A stretch of DNA of 64,000 nt from JAKVBH01 sp049800955 (GTDB lineage Bacteria > Pseudomonadota > Alphaproteobacteria > Rhodobacterales > Rhodobacteraceae): the NCBI RefSeq assembly GCF_049800955.1, contig NZ_JBNAGA010000001.1, positions 1,426,001 to 1,490,000 on the forward strand, in the 5' to 3' direction. Under the pieces are notes generated by a model that was given only the letters and a program-made list of their open reading frames with translations, ran no database searches and was not told the DNA's origin. Position numbers and translations under genes: made by a program. Below are positions 34,052-42,494 of the stretch, one piece after another. Position 1 is the stretch's first letter, and every line of letters begins with the position of its first letter.

Positions 34052-35143
34052 ATGACTGAATTACCAGAGACCCTGCCAGAAGGCATGACGCGTGGCCGGG
34101 GCGCCGCATCCAATCGTGCGGGTCGCTTCGAGACCTTGACGCAAACCCGCATTGACGATGGCTGGACCGCTGACGCGCCTGAGGTGCAGCGCACGGATGT
34201 CTCCTGTGAACACGCGCGCAGCATGATCACCTACAATCGCTCGCCTGATTTGCCGTTTGATCGTTCGATCAACCCGTACCGTGGCTGCGAACACGGGTGT
34301 ATCTATTGTTTTGCGCGCCCCAGCCATGCCTATCTTGGTCTGTCGCCGGGGCTGGATTTCGAAACCAAATTGATTGCGCGCCCCAATGCAGCCGAAGTGC
34401 TGGCGGCGGAGCTTGCCAAACCCGGCTACAAGGTCGCGCCCATTGCTATTGGGACCAACACAGATCCCTATCAGCCGATTGAAAAGAAAATGGGTCTTGC
34501 GCGGGAGTGTCTCGATGTTCTGGCGCGCGCCCGTCACCCGGTGGCTATTGTGACCAAAGGCAGTTTGATCGAGCGCGACATTGATATTCTGGCGCGGATG
34601 GCAAAGCAGGGCTTGGTGCGTGTCGGAATTTCGATCACGACGCTCGATCCGGTTCTGGCGCGCAAAATGGAGCCGCGCTGTCCCGCGCCTGCGCGCAGAC
34701 TCGAGACGATCCGGAGATTGGCTGCGGCTTGCATCCCGGTCCGGGTCATGGCTTCGCCCATGGTGCCGGCGCTGACAGATCATGAGCTTGAAGCGATCCT
34801 CGAAGCGGGTGCCATTGCCGGCGCGTCGACCGCCAGCTGGATCATGTTGCGTCTGCCGCGCGAGGTGTCCCAACTTTGGCAGGAGTGGCTGCAAACGCAT
34901 TTTCCAGATCGGACCGAGCGGATCATGGGCCATTTGCGCGGAATGCATGGCGGCAAGGACTACGATGCGCGCTGGGGGCATCGCATGCGCGGGCAGGGGC
35001 CTTACGCAGAGATGATCGCGCAACGGTTTGACCGCGCCGTACGCGCGGTTGGATTGGAAACCCACGCCCCGCGTTTGCCCTGTCATTTGTTCCGCCCGCC
35101 CACTGCACGGAGCGCGCAATTGTCCCTGTTTGAAGATGGGTAA
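34052..35143 (+). CDS. PA0069-family radical SAM protein
   Basis: A 363-residue radical SAM enzyme with C79-x3-C83-x2-C86 (CEHGCIYC) as the 4Fe-4S site and the family openers RGRGAASNRAGRFE, SINPYRGCEHGC and FARPSHAYLG. These proteins resemble spore photoproduct lyase and the mycobacterial Rv2578c group; the reaction is unknown. The start is ATG 34052: no Shine-Dalgarno is seen, in keeping with a leaderless message. The SOS box immediately upstream points to a DNA-damage role. Convergent with the homocysteine methyltransferase gene. Confidence 0.85.
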   Translation: MTELPETLPEGMTRGRGAASNRAGRFETLTQTRIDDGWTADAPEVQRTDVSCEHARSMITYNRSPDLPFDRSINPYRGCEHGCIYCFARPSHAYLGLSPGLDFETKLIARPNAAEVLAAELAKPGYKVAPIAIGTNTDPYQPIEKKMGLARECLDVLARARHPVAIVTKGSLIERDIDILARMAKQGLVRVGISITTLDPVLARKMEPRCPAPARRLETIRRLAAACIPVRVMASPMVPALTDHELEAILEAGAIAGASTASWIMLRLPREVSQLWQEWLQTHFPDRTERIMGHLRGMHGGKDYDARWGHRMRGQGPYAEMIAQRFDRAVRAVGLETHAPRLPCHLFRPPTARSAQLSLFEDG

Positions 35144-35170
35144 ACTCCAAATCATCTGACTGGGCGGGGC

Positions 35171-36184
35171 TCAGGCGCGCGCGCGGCGCCGTTTGCGGCG
35201 CTCTGGTGCTGCGGCTTTTCCGGAGCTTCCGTCGTCGGACGAAGAAAACGGCCCCAAGGCGGCGACGATCGCGTCCAAAGAGGGCGCGCTATCAGCCGGT
35301 CTGTTCTCGAGTGCGGCGCGCATTTTCTCAAGGTGCTCAGGCTTTGTCCCGCAACACCCGCCGATGATGCGCGCGCCACTGTCTCGCGCGAGCACCGCGT
35401 ATTCAGCCATCAAATCAGGCGTTCCGTCGTAGTGGATATGCCCCTCCACGTATTTCGGGATACCGGCATTGCCTTTCGCGATGATCGGAATGTCTGTTCC
35501 CGTGGCGGAAAAACCCAGGACTGTGCGCAAAAGGTCCGACGCACCCGTTCCGCAGTTCGCGCCAAATCCCAGGGGAGGATTGGGCAAGCTCTCGACAAGG
35601 GCTGCAAAATCAGGAGACGTTACCCCCATCATCGTCCGACCGGCTGTGTCAAAGCTCATGGTTCCACACCATGGCATGTCCGCCAGCGCAAAGGCTTGGG
35701 CGGCGGCGCGGTATTCCTCCGGTGCACTGATCGTCTCCAGCCAAAGCACATCCGCTCCGCCGTCTTTGAGGCCTTCTGCTTGTTCATGGAACATCTCGAC
35801 CGCGCCTTCGTGGGTCAGCGCGCCCAGCGGTGCCATGATCTCACCGGTCGGACCAACCGAGCCTGCGACGACAACCTTGCGCCCCGCGGCATCCGCCACG
35901 TCGCGTCCAATCTCTGCGGCCAGGCGGTTCAATTCGTGAACCCGGCTTTCGGCGGCATGCAACTTCAGACGAGACGCGTTGCCGCCAAAGGAGTTCGTCA
36001 GAAAGATATCACTGCCCGCATTTACTGCGCCGGAATACAGCTTCTTGATCTTGTCAGGAGCGGTGCTGTTCCACAGTTCTGGCGCATCGCCGGATTGCAG
36101 CCCCATGTCAAAGAGTGTTGTCCCCGTTGCGCCATCGGCCAAAAGCCATTCGCGCTCGGAGAGCAGTTGAGAGAGTGCATCCAT
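35171..36184 (-). CDS. Homocysteine S-methyltransferase (BHMT/MetH N-domain type)
   Basis: A 337-residue TIM-barrel methyltransferase that makes methionine from homocysteine. The zinc-thiolate residues are C211 (GANCGTG) and C277-C278 (GGCCGTKP). The barrel begins LLADGATGTTLFDMGLQSGDAPELWN. It equals the homocysteine half of MetH; the donor would be the methylated corrinoid protein encoded 1.3 kb away on the same strand. Betaine or dimethylglycine as donor cannot be excluded. It carries an unusual Ser/Asp linker and a strongly basic tail (ERRKRRRARA). ATG 36184 follows AGAAGG. The leader holds a CCGCC/GGCGG hairpin. Confidence 0.88.
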   Translation of the reverse strand: MDALSQLLSEREWLLADGATGTTLFDMGLQSGDAPELWNSTAPDKIKKLYSGAVNAGSDIFLTNSFGGNASRLKLHAAESRVHELNRLAAEIGRDVADAAGRKVVVAGSVGPTGEIMAPLGALTHEGAVEMFHEQAEGLKDGGADVLWLETISAPEEYRAAAQAFALADMPWCGTMSFDTAGRTMMGVTSPDFAALVESLPNPPLGFGANCGTGASDLLRTVLGFSATGTDIPIIAKGNAGIPKYVEGHIHYDGTPDLMAEYAVLARDSGARIIGGCCGTKPEHLEKMRAALENRPADSAPSLDAIVAALGPFSSSDDGSSGKAAAPERRKRRRARA

Positions 36185-36259
36185 GATATCTTGGCCTTCT
36201 GTTTCCTCCGCCCTTCGCACGGCGGGGATTGTGAGGCAAATTCATAATTCTCAACAAGA

Positions 36260-38116
36260 TTATGAACGCACGATCCGATCGGGCCAATGTACAACGCGCG
36301 CCATGTCGACCAGAGCAAGAATCAAGGCCAGTCTGCCGGGCGCAGCGGCATATCGGGCATGCCACTGGGGGCCGAAGCTTTGCTTGAAGCGACGCAATCC
36401 ATCGGCGCCAGCGCGCTTTGCGATGTGTCGATTGATCTTGCCGATGAAGCCAGCCCCCTCCGGATCCCGTGCCACAGGCACGGCTGCCAGAGATACACGC
36501 GGAATGCCCTCTTTTTGCGCAAGACCCACGGCATGATGCACAATGGCGTGCATGCTGCCTGCGGGTGCGTCGTCTGTATATCTGACGAGATCGAGACACA
36601 TTTCGCGAGCATTTTTGTGGAAACTGGCGAAGGCCACAAGATCTCCGTCTTCAAAGCCCGCAACCACAATTTGATCCGCAAGCGCCGCGAGGTCAAACCG
36701 ACCCATGCTCACACCGCGTTCGCGACCATGCGCATCTGTCCAAACCTGTGACACAGCGCTCAATTCCTGTTCATACGTTTTTGGTTCAATAATTCTGATC
36801 TCCAGTCCGGCGCGTTCGGCCTGGCGCAGCTTTCGGCGGAGCTGTCTGCGCGTGCTTGCATTGAGATCGTAGGATTTGGTGGGGAGGATCGCCTCATCGG
36901 CAATATGAGTGACGGCCCATCCAGCCTCGCGCGCGACACAAGCGGTACGCGCACAGACCTTGTAGAGTAGGGCCAATCGTGAGGCTTTTCGGGCGTGTTT
37001 CTTGAGCAAAGGCACCGCGCTTTGAGCACAGCCACGCACGGGATCAAATAGCGCGGCGAAGGTTTGCCCTGTGTCGACGATAGCCCAGCTGGACCCTGCC
37101 ATATTGTGCACGAAGCCCCCGTTTTGGCGGACCAGGGCCGATTCAGCCCGCGGTGCGTTCATCAGGGGAACATGTATTTTGCGGTGTGGACGCACAGGCG
37201 GCGTCTCGCGCAGATGATCCCGCAAGAGCCACAAAATGGCGACGAAGCCCGGCAGCGCAAAATAAATCAGGCGAAACGCGAGAATGGCGCTTAGGACGTC
37301 TTGCGCAGGTATGTCCTTGAGAAGGGTCACCATGGCCAATTCGAACGGGCCTATGCCGCCGGGCGAGCCTGAATAGAGCCCAATGCCAAAAGCCATGACA
37401 AACACCGGCACAAACGTCAGAAAGCTGACCTGAGCAGTGTCGGGCAAAAGCACGTAAAGGGCTGCGGCTGCTGCTACGAGATCAAGCGTCGTCAATCCGA
37501 AGAGCTTTGCGTTTTGAAGCACGCTTGGCAAAGGCAAGCTTTGCGCACGACCGGGCAGGGGCACGCGCAAAATCGACAGCATCAACAGGCAAAGTGCGGC
37601 AACGCCCATCACGGGCCCCAACCAAAACGGCAGCGGTCCGCCGGGCAGAAAAGCCATGAGGCCCAGGAGCAAAGACCAGCCGATGAGGAATACCACCGAG
37701 ACAGCGCCCGTCACCTTGGCGGCCTGAACCATGCTGAGCTCGGGCAGCAGCTTCCAGCGTGCATAGGTGCCCACGAACAGGCCGAACCCGGTTATTTGGG
37801 ACAGTCCGATGGCGGTTGCGCCCGCTTGCGTGGCGCGACGATCATCGATTTGCGTGCGGCAAATTGCATGGACATGAACGTCATAGCGGGCCAATGCCCA
37901 GAAACTCACGATCGTAGCCAGCGCGGCGACCATCCACTGCATGGGGCCGACATCTGAAAGCGATCCCAGCAAACCATTGAGATCCAGCGTCTCCAATTGA
38001 TCTTGCAGCGTCCAAAGACACAGCCCTGCAATTAACAGCGGAAACACGAATTGCAATGGACGCAAAGCGTGCTTTTTCGTGCCGCGCACGGCATGCGACG
38101 TCGCGATGTTTGACAT
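36260..38116 (-). CDS. MprF-like bifunctional phosphatidylglycerol lysyltransferase/flippase
   Basis: A 618-residue inner-membrane protein with about eight hydrophobic segments in the N-terminal half (UPF0104-like flippase domain, including GLYSGSPGGIGPFE) and a C-terminal soluble DUF2156 domain with SYDLNASTRRQLRRKLRQAERAGLEIRI and VAFASFHKNAREMCLDLVRYT. The family transfers lysine or alanine from tRNA to phosphatidylglycerol and lowers the net negative surface charge. It is shorter than Staphylococcus MprF (about 840), with fewer helices. GGGGGA five bases before ATG 38116. Confidence 0.82.
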   Translation of the reverse strand: MSNIATSHAVRGTKKHALRPLQFVFPLLIAGLCLWTLQDQLETLDLNGLLGSLSDVGPMQWMVAALATIVSFWALARYDVHVHAICRTQIDDRRATQAGATAIGLSQITGFGLFVGTYARWKLLPELSMVQAAKVTGAVSVVFLIGWSLLLGLMAFLPGGPLPFWLGPVMGVAALCLLMLSILRVPLPGRAQSLPLPSVLQNAKLFGLTTLDLVAAAAALYVLLPDTAQVSFLTFVPVFVMAFGIGLYSGSPGGIGPFELAMVTLLKDIPAQDVLSAILAFRLIYFALPGFVAILWLLRDHLRETPPVRPHRKIHVPLMNAPRAESALVRQNGGFVHNMAGSSWAIVDTGQTFAALFDPVRGCAQSAVPLLKKHARKASRLALLYKVCARTACVAREAGWAVTHIADEAILPTKSYDLNASTRRQLRRKLRQAERAGLEIRIIEPKTYEQELSAVSQVWTDAHGRERGVSMGRFDLAALADQIVVAGFEDGDLVAFASFHKNAREMCLDLVRYTDDAPAGSMHAIVHHAVGLAQKEGIPRVSLAAVPVARDPEGAGFIGKINRHIAKRAGADGLRRFKQSFGPQWHARYAAAPGRLALILALVDMARVVHWPDRIVRS

Positions 38117-38194
38117 GTTGGTCCCCCAATTCTCACCGGGGCTCAGAATGCGTTCGGGAGTATTGCGCGCCCCTTAACGCTTCAAATGCGCAAT

Positions 38195-38227
38195 AAAAAA
38201 AGCGACCCCCATTGGGAGGGCCGCTGC
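38195..38227 (-). terminator. Terminator after the DUF1476 gene
   Basis: In minus-strand sense GCGGCCCTCCC, loop AAT, GGGGGTCGC, then a run of seven T. It separates the DUF1476 gene from the mprF-like gene downstream. Confidence 0.88.
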
Positions 38228-38267
38228 GGAAAACAAGAAGTTTTCGGAACAATGCGCGTTGCGCGCT

Positions 38268-38582
38268 TCAGGCTTCGTCGACCAATTGACCTTTTGCCAC
38301 GGCCAGAAGCTCTGCCATCTTGTCGCGGATCTGCGCGTCTGACGCTTTATCACCCAAATCTCCGGCGACCTTGCGCACGACGTCTTCGTGACCGGCTTCC
38401 TCGAAATCTGCCTTGATGACCTCTTTGGCGTAAGCCTCCGCCTCATCGCCGGATTTGCCCATCAGGTCTGCGGCCCAAAGGCCAAGGAGTTTGTTGCGCC
38501 GCGCTTCGGCCTTGAATTGCATCTCCGCGTCATGGGCGAATTTGTTCTCGAAGGCGCTCTCGCGGTCATCAAAGGTGCTCAT
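38268..38582 (-). CDS. DUF1476 protein, ATP synthase zeta-subunit-like inhibitor
   Basis: A 104-residue, mostly helical protein (MSTFDDRESAFENKFAHDAEMQFKAEARRNKLLGLWAADLMG). DUF1476 includes the zeta subunit first found in Paracoccus F1FO-ATPase, whose N-terminal segment inhibits ATP hydrolysis. The conserved N-terminus here fits that role, but whether it binds F1 is inferred. Own transcription unit with a strong terminator. Confidence 0.88.
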   Translation of the reverse strand: MSTFDDRESAFENKFAHDAEMQFKAEARRNKLLGLWAADLMGKSGDEAEAYAKEVIKADFEEAGHEDVVRKVAGDLGDKASDAQIRDKMAELLAVAKGQLVDEA

Positions 38583-38811
38583 GGTGGTGTCCCCATCTGA
38601 AGTCTATGGTACTGATATGCGATTGTGACGGCGCGGGTGCAAGCCCTGAGCGCAGCGCGGGCTTTGTTGCAGGCGCGGCAGAGTAAGACAGCGCGGTTTG
38701 AAAGCGGATTTGTGTCCGGTGGGGCGCTTGTGCCCAATGCGCCCTTGGCCTAAGACAGCCGCAGATGTTCCGCGCAATGCAGCGGAACGGCTTTTGGAAA
38801 GGGTGGCTCGC

Positions 38812-39573
38812 ATGGCGCGTCGCAAGAAAATATACGAAGGCAAGGCCAAGATTCTGTATGAAGGCCCCGAGCCCGGAACGATCGTGCAGTATTTCAAAGA
38901 TGATGCCACCGCGTTCAACGCTGAGAAGAAAGACGTGATCGACGGCAAGGGCGTGTTGAACAATCGCTTGAGCGAGTTCTTCATGACCGGCCTGAACCAT
39001 ATTGGCGTGCCCACGCATTTCATTCGGCGCCTGAACATGCGCGAGCAGCTGGTCCGGTCCTGTGAGATCGTGCCGCTGGAGATCATCGTGCGCAATGTCG
39101 CGGCCGGCACGATGTCGAAGCGTCTGGGCATCGAGGAGGGCACAGCGCTGCCCCGGCCGATTGTCGAATATTGCTACAAGGACGACAGCCTCGGCGATCC
39201 GCTGGTGACGGAGGAGCACATCGCGGCCTTCGGCTGGGCCAGCCAGCAGGACATGGATGACATCCTGAGCATCGCGCTGCGGGTCAACGACTACCTGTCT
39301 GGCTTGATGTACGGGGTCGGCATTCGCCTCATCGATTTCAAGATCGAGATCGGGCGCGTGTATGACGGTGATTTCCAGCGCTTGATCGTGGCCGATGAGA
39401 TCAGCCCCGATAGCTGCCGTCTATGGGACATCGAGACGGGCCAAAAGCTCGACAAGGACGTGTTCCGCCGCGATCTGGGATCTTTGACAGACGCCTATAC
39501 GGAAGTTGCCACACGATTGGGCGTGATGCCCAAGAACGCCACGCCCATGAGCAAACCGACGCTGATCAATTGA
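38812..39573 (+). CDS. purC: Phosphoribosylaminoimidazole-succinocarboxamide synthase
   Basis: SAICAR synthetase of de novo purine synthesis: joins CAIR and aspartate with ATP. It has 253 residues from ATG 38812 (MARRKKIYEGKAKILYEG); the longer frame starts in non-conserved sequence. The signatures LRVNDYLSGLMYGVGIRLIDFKIEIGR and ADEISPDSCRLWD are present. AAAGGGTGG precedes the start. Heads a purC-purS-purQ cluster. Confidence 0.96.
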   Translation: MARRKKIYEGKAKILYEGPEPGTIVQYFKDDATAFNAEKKDVIDGKGVLNNRLSEFFMTGLNHIGVPTHFIRRLNMREQLVRSCEIVPLEIIVRNVAAGTMSKRLGIEEGTALPRPIVEYCYKDDSLGDPLVTEEHIAAFGWASQQDMDDILSIALRVNDYLSGLMYGVGIRLIDFKIEIGRVYDGDFQRLIVADEISPDSCRLWDIETGQKLDKDVFRRDLGSLTDAYTEVATRLGVMPKNATPMSKPTLIN

Positions 39574-39599
39574 GCGGCGGTGCCTGTGTCGCAGGGCGG

Positions 39600-39623
39600 A
39601 TGCGTATTTAGGGCCAGAAGAAG
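39600..39623 (+). repeat. Dispersed repeat, copy 2
   Basis: The second copy of the 24-nt element also found at 4432-4455, with one mismatch. It lies in the purC-purS spacer; the bases directly after it (CAGAGGG) act as the purS ribosome-binding site. Orientation is with the genes here. Confidence 0.6.
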
Positions 39624-39637
39624 CAGAGGGCTTTGAG

Positions 39638-39871
39638 ATGAAAGCACGAGTCACGGTAATGCTGAAAACAGGGGTCCTGGATCCGCAGGGAGAGGCCGTG
39701 CGACATGCGTTGGGCAGCCTTGGATTTGACGGTGTTTCCGGGGTGCGTCAGGGCAAGGTGATTGAGTTGGATTTGGCAGCCGGCACGACCGAGGCGCAGG
39801 TGACAGATATGTGCGAGAAGCTGCTCGCGAACACGGTTATCGAAAGCTACGCAATCGAAATGATGGCGTGA
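39638..39871 (+). CDS. purS: FGAM synthase subunit PurS
   Basis: Small subunit of the multi-chain formylglycinamidine synthase (PurL-PurQ-PurS), 77 residues. The typical pattern is MKARVTVMLKTGVLDPQGEAVRHALGSLGFDGVSGVRQGKVIELDL. It bridges PurQ and PurL for ammonia transfer. AGAGGG lies before the ATG; purQ follows after 87 bases. Confidence 0.95.
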   Translation: MKARVTVMLKTGVLDPQGEAVRHALGSLGFDGVSGVRQGKVIELDLAAGTTEAQVTDMCEKLLANTVIESYAIEMMA

Positions 39872-39958
39872 TCTCACGCAGGCCAGTTGCGCTCTCCACC
39901 GGGGGCGAGTGTGCGAAAAGCGTGATCGCTGACCAAGGTAGGCAAAAGGAGCCCTGAG

Positions 39959-40633
39959 ATGAAAGCGGCAGTCATTGTTTTTCCAGGGTCCAATTGTGAC
40001 CGCGATCTGGCCCAGGGATTTGCGCGCGCGGGTTTTGATGTCGACATGGTGTGGCACAAGGACCAATCGCTGCCCCAAGGGGTGGATATCGTCGGTGTTC
40101 CTGGCGGGTTCTCCTACGGCGATTATCTGCGGTGTGGTGCGATTGCGGCCAATTCCCCGATTTGTGCGGAGCTCAAGTCCCATGCAGAGCGCGGCGGCTA
40201 TGTTCTGGGTGTGTGCAATGGATTTCAGGTACTGACGGAGACCGGGCTTCTTCCGGGGGCTTTGCTGCGTAATGCGGGGCTGAAGTATATTTGCCGGACG
40301 GTCGGGCTCTCGGTCGTAGCGGAAGAGACCGCGTTTACATCGCACTACGCCGCCGGGCAGGTGATACAGATCCCGATTGCGCATCACGACGGCAATTATT
40401 TCGCTGATGCCGCGACGTTAGACCGGTTGGAAGGCGAAGGGCGCGTCGCCTTCCGATACACGGACAACCCCAATGGCTCACAGCGCGATATTGCGGGGCT
40501 GGTATCTGAAAATGGGCGCGTGCTGGGCATGATGCCTCATCCCGAACGCGCCGCTGATCCCGCCCATGGCAATACCGATGGGGCAGCGATGTTTGCGGGC
40601 CTTGCAAGCGCTCTGGAGCATGCACCGGCTTGA
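39959..40633 (+). CDS. purQ: FGAM synthase glutaminase subunit PurQ
   Basis: Class I glutamine amidotransferase subunit of formylglycinamidine synthase, 224 residues. The nucleophile is Cys86 in VCNGFQVL; the His/Glu pair lies in MMPHPERA near the C-terminus. PurL is not in this window. Confidence 0.96.
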   Translation: MKAAVIVFPGSNCDRDLAQGFARAGFDVDMVWHKDQSLPQGVDIVGVPGGFSYGDYLRCGAIAANSPICAELKSHAERGGYVLGVCNGFQVLTETGLLPGALLRNAGLKYICRTVGLSVVAEETAFTSHYAAGQVIQIPIAHHDGNYFADAATLDRLEGEGRVAFRYTDNPNGSQRDIAGLVSENGRVLGMMPHPERAADPAHGNTDGAAMFAGLASALEHAPA

Positions 40634-40684
40634 TGTGATGGCGGGGCGCTTGTTGCGCGTCGCGCGGGGGCGTAGACTTGGCCC

Positions 40685-42478
40685 ATGGCAGACCGACCAG
40701 AACCCAACCGCACCATAGGGGGCCTTCGCGCGCAAACGCATGCGCAATCGAAGGGCGCCTTGTCATGGCGCGTGCGCCTCGCATTGCTCCTGTTGGTCTG
40801 CATTGGTGTCGTCACTGTGACACTGACGAGCCGCCTTCTGACGGAGCGCTTCACGGCTGCGACAGCCAACCGCGCGGAACTGCGTCTCGCGCTTTATGCG
40901 GGCAACGTTCTATCCGAGTTGCGCCGCAATGCCATCGTGCCGCAATTGCTGGCCCGGGATCCCGCGCTTATCGCGGCGCTCAATTCAAATGATTATTCGC
41001 AATCTACACAGCGTTTGATCTCCTTCGTGGAAGAGATTGGCGCGGCCTCGCTCATGCTGCTGGACAATGACGGCCGTGCGGTTGCGGCCACGGACCGCAA
41101 TATCCTGGGCTCGAGCCACCGCAATGAACCCTATTTTATTGATGCGCTGCGCGCCAATGCCACGGTGTTTTCGTCCATGGAGCGCGAGGCTGGTGGCTTT
41201 CGGTTTACCTATTCGCGGCGGATCGAGAATGGCAACGATCCCATCGGCGTGATCATGGTCGAAGTGGATCTCGCCAAGTTTGAGCGCGCTTGGGCGGGCA
41301 TTTCGGATGCTGTTCTGGTGCTCGATAGCGCGGGAACGGTCATTCTGGCGACAGAGCCTCGCTGGCGGGGGCAGACCGAAGGGCAGGCGCTCTCGGCCCA
41401 ACCCGCGCAATCGGCCATTCAGCGCGCGATCCGCGCCACGACGGATTGGACGGCGGTCGATCCTGAGGCGGTCCGTGTGGATGGCGAAGCGGTGCTCAGG
41501 ATGGAGGGCAAGATCGCCTTTCGCGGCTGGCGGATCGTCAGTTTCACGCCCTACACCTCGGTGCGCGAGCGGGTGAATGGGGTTCTGGCGATCGAAATCA
41601 TGGCATTTGCGATTCTCCTCGCGCTCGCGTTTTATTTTCTCAGCCGCAAAACGGCGGTGCGTATGGCACTGTTCCAGCGCGAGTCGGCAGAGCTTCGCCA
41701 GTTGAATGTGAGGCTACAGCGGGAAATTGCCGAACGTGAGCGCGTGCAGGAGACCTTGGCGGTGGCCGAACAAACGCTCGCGCAGAGCTCAAAACTGGCG
41801 GCTTTGGGGGAGATGTCCGCCGCAGTCAGCCACGAGCTCAACCAGCCGCTCGCGGCAATGAAAACGTATCTGGCCGGCGCCCGCTTGCTGATCAATCGCA
41901 ACCGGCCAGATGAGGCGCTGGCTTCGTTCCGGCGGGTGGATGATTTGCTTGACCGCATGGGCGCCATCACGCGCCAGCTCAAATCCTACGCGCGCAAGGG
42001 CGCAGATGCGTTATCGCCTGTAGATATGGGTGATGCGCTGGCCTCAGCGCTGGCGATGATGGAGCCGCAACTCAAACAACGGCAAGTCCGGCTGAGCCGT
42101 ATTCTCCCCGATACACCGGTTCTGGTGATGGGGGATCGCGTGCGGATTGAGCAGGTCCTCGTCAACCTGCTGCGCAATGCGCTCGACGCGACCAAAGGAC
42201 AACGGGATGCGCAGGTCGAGATCCTGCTCTCAGTAGGTGAAACCGTGGTGCTCAGCGTGCGCGACAACGGGCATGGGATTGACGATCTCGATGCCCTGTT
42301 TGAGCCCTTCTACACGACCAAACAGCCCGGCGAGGGCGTTGGGCTGGGGCTTGCCATCTCCTCCGGCATCGTCAACGACTTGGGCGGCAGGCTCACCGCG
42401 CATAATGCGGAAGGCGGCGGCGCAGTCTTCGAGATGCAGCTGCCTGTTCTGGCGGATGCGGTGGATGCTGCGGAATGA
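40685..42478 (+). CDS. dctB: C4-dicarboxylate sensor histidine kinase DctB
   Basis: Membrane sensor kinase of 597 residues that pairs with DctD to control dicarboxylate uptake. It has two transmembrane helices (about 28-50 and 298-320) flanking a periplasmic dual-PAS sensor domain with DNDGRAVAATDRNILGSSHRNEPYF. A cytoplasmic coiled coil follows (ESAELRQLNVRLQREIAERERVQET), then the H-box HELNQPLAAMKTY with H383 and the N/G boxes LLRNALDATKG and DNGHGI...GVGLGLAISSGI. It overlaps no gene; dctD begins 16 bases after its stop. Confidence 0.93.
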   Translation: MADRPEPNRTIGGLRAQTHAQSKGALSWRVRLALLLLVCIGVVTVTLTSRLLTERFTAATANRAELRLALYAGNVLSELRRNAIVPQLLARDPALIAALNSNDYSQSTQRLISFVEEIGAASLMLLDNDGRAVAATDRNILGSSHRNEPYFIDALRANATVFSSMEREAGGFRFTYSRRIENGNDPIGVIMVEVDLAKFERAWAGISDAVLVLDSAGTVILATEPRWRGQTEGQALSAQPAQSAIQRAIRATTDWTAVDPEAVRVDGEAVLRMEGKIAFRGWRIVSFTPYTSVRERVNGVLAIEIMAFAILLALAFYFLSRKTAVRMALFQRESAELRQLNVRLQREIAERERVQETLAVAEQTLAQSSKLAALGEMSAAVSHELNQPLAAMKTYLAGARLLINRNRPDEALASFRRVDDLLDRMGAITRQLKSYARKGADALSPVDMGDALASALAMMEPQLKQRQVRLSRILPDTPVLVMGDRVRIEQVLVNLLRNALDATKGQRDAQVEILLSVGETVVLSVRDNGHGIDDLDALFEPFYTTKQPGEGVGLGLAISSGIVNDLGGRLTAHNAEGGGAVFEMQLPVLADAVDAAE

Positions 42479-42494
42479 AAATGGAGTGAAGACC

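Noticed and set aside
36185..36240. SAM/SAH riboswitch before the homocysteine methyltransferase gene
   Set aside because: TCACAA followed by a CCGCC/GGCGG pair recalls the SAM/SAH fold, but the conserved core bases do not line up and GGAGG is too far (about 21 bases) from the start codon. Kept only as a hairpin.
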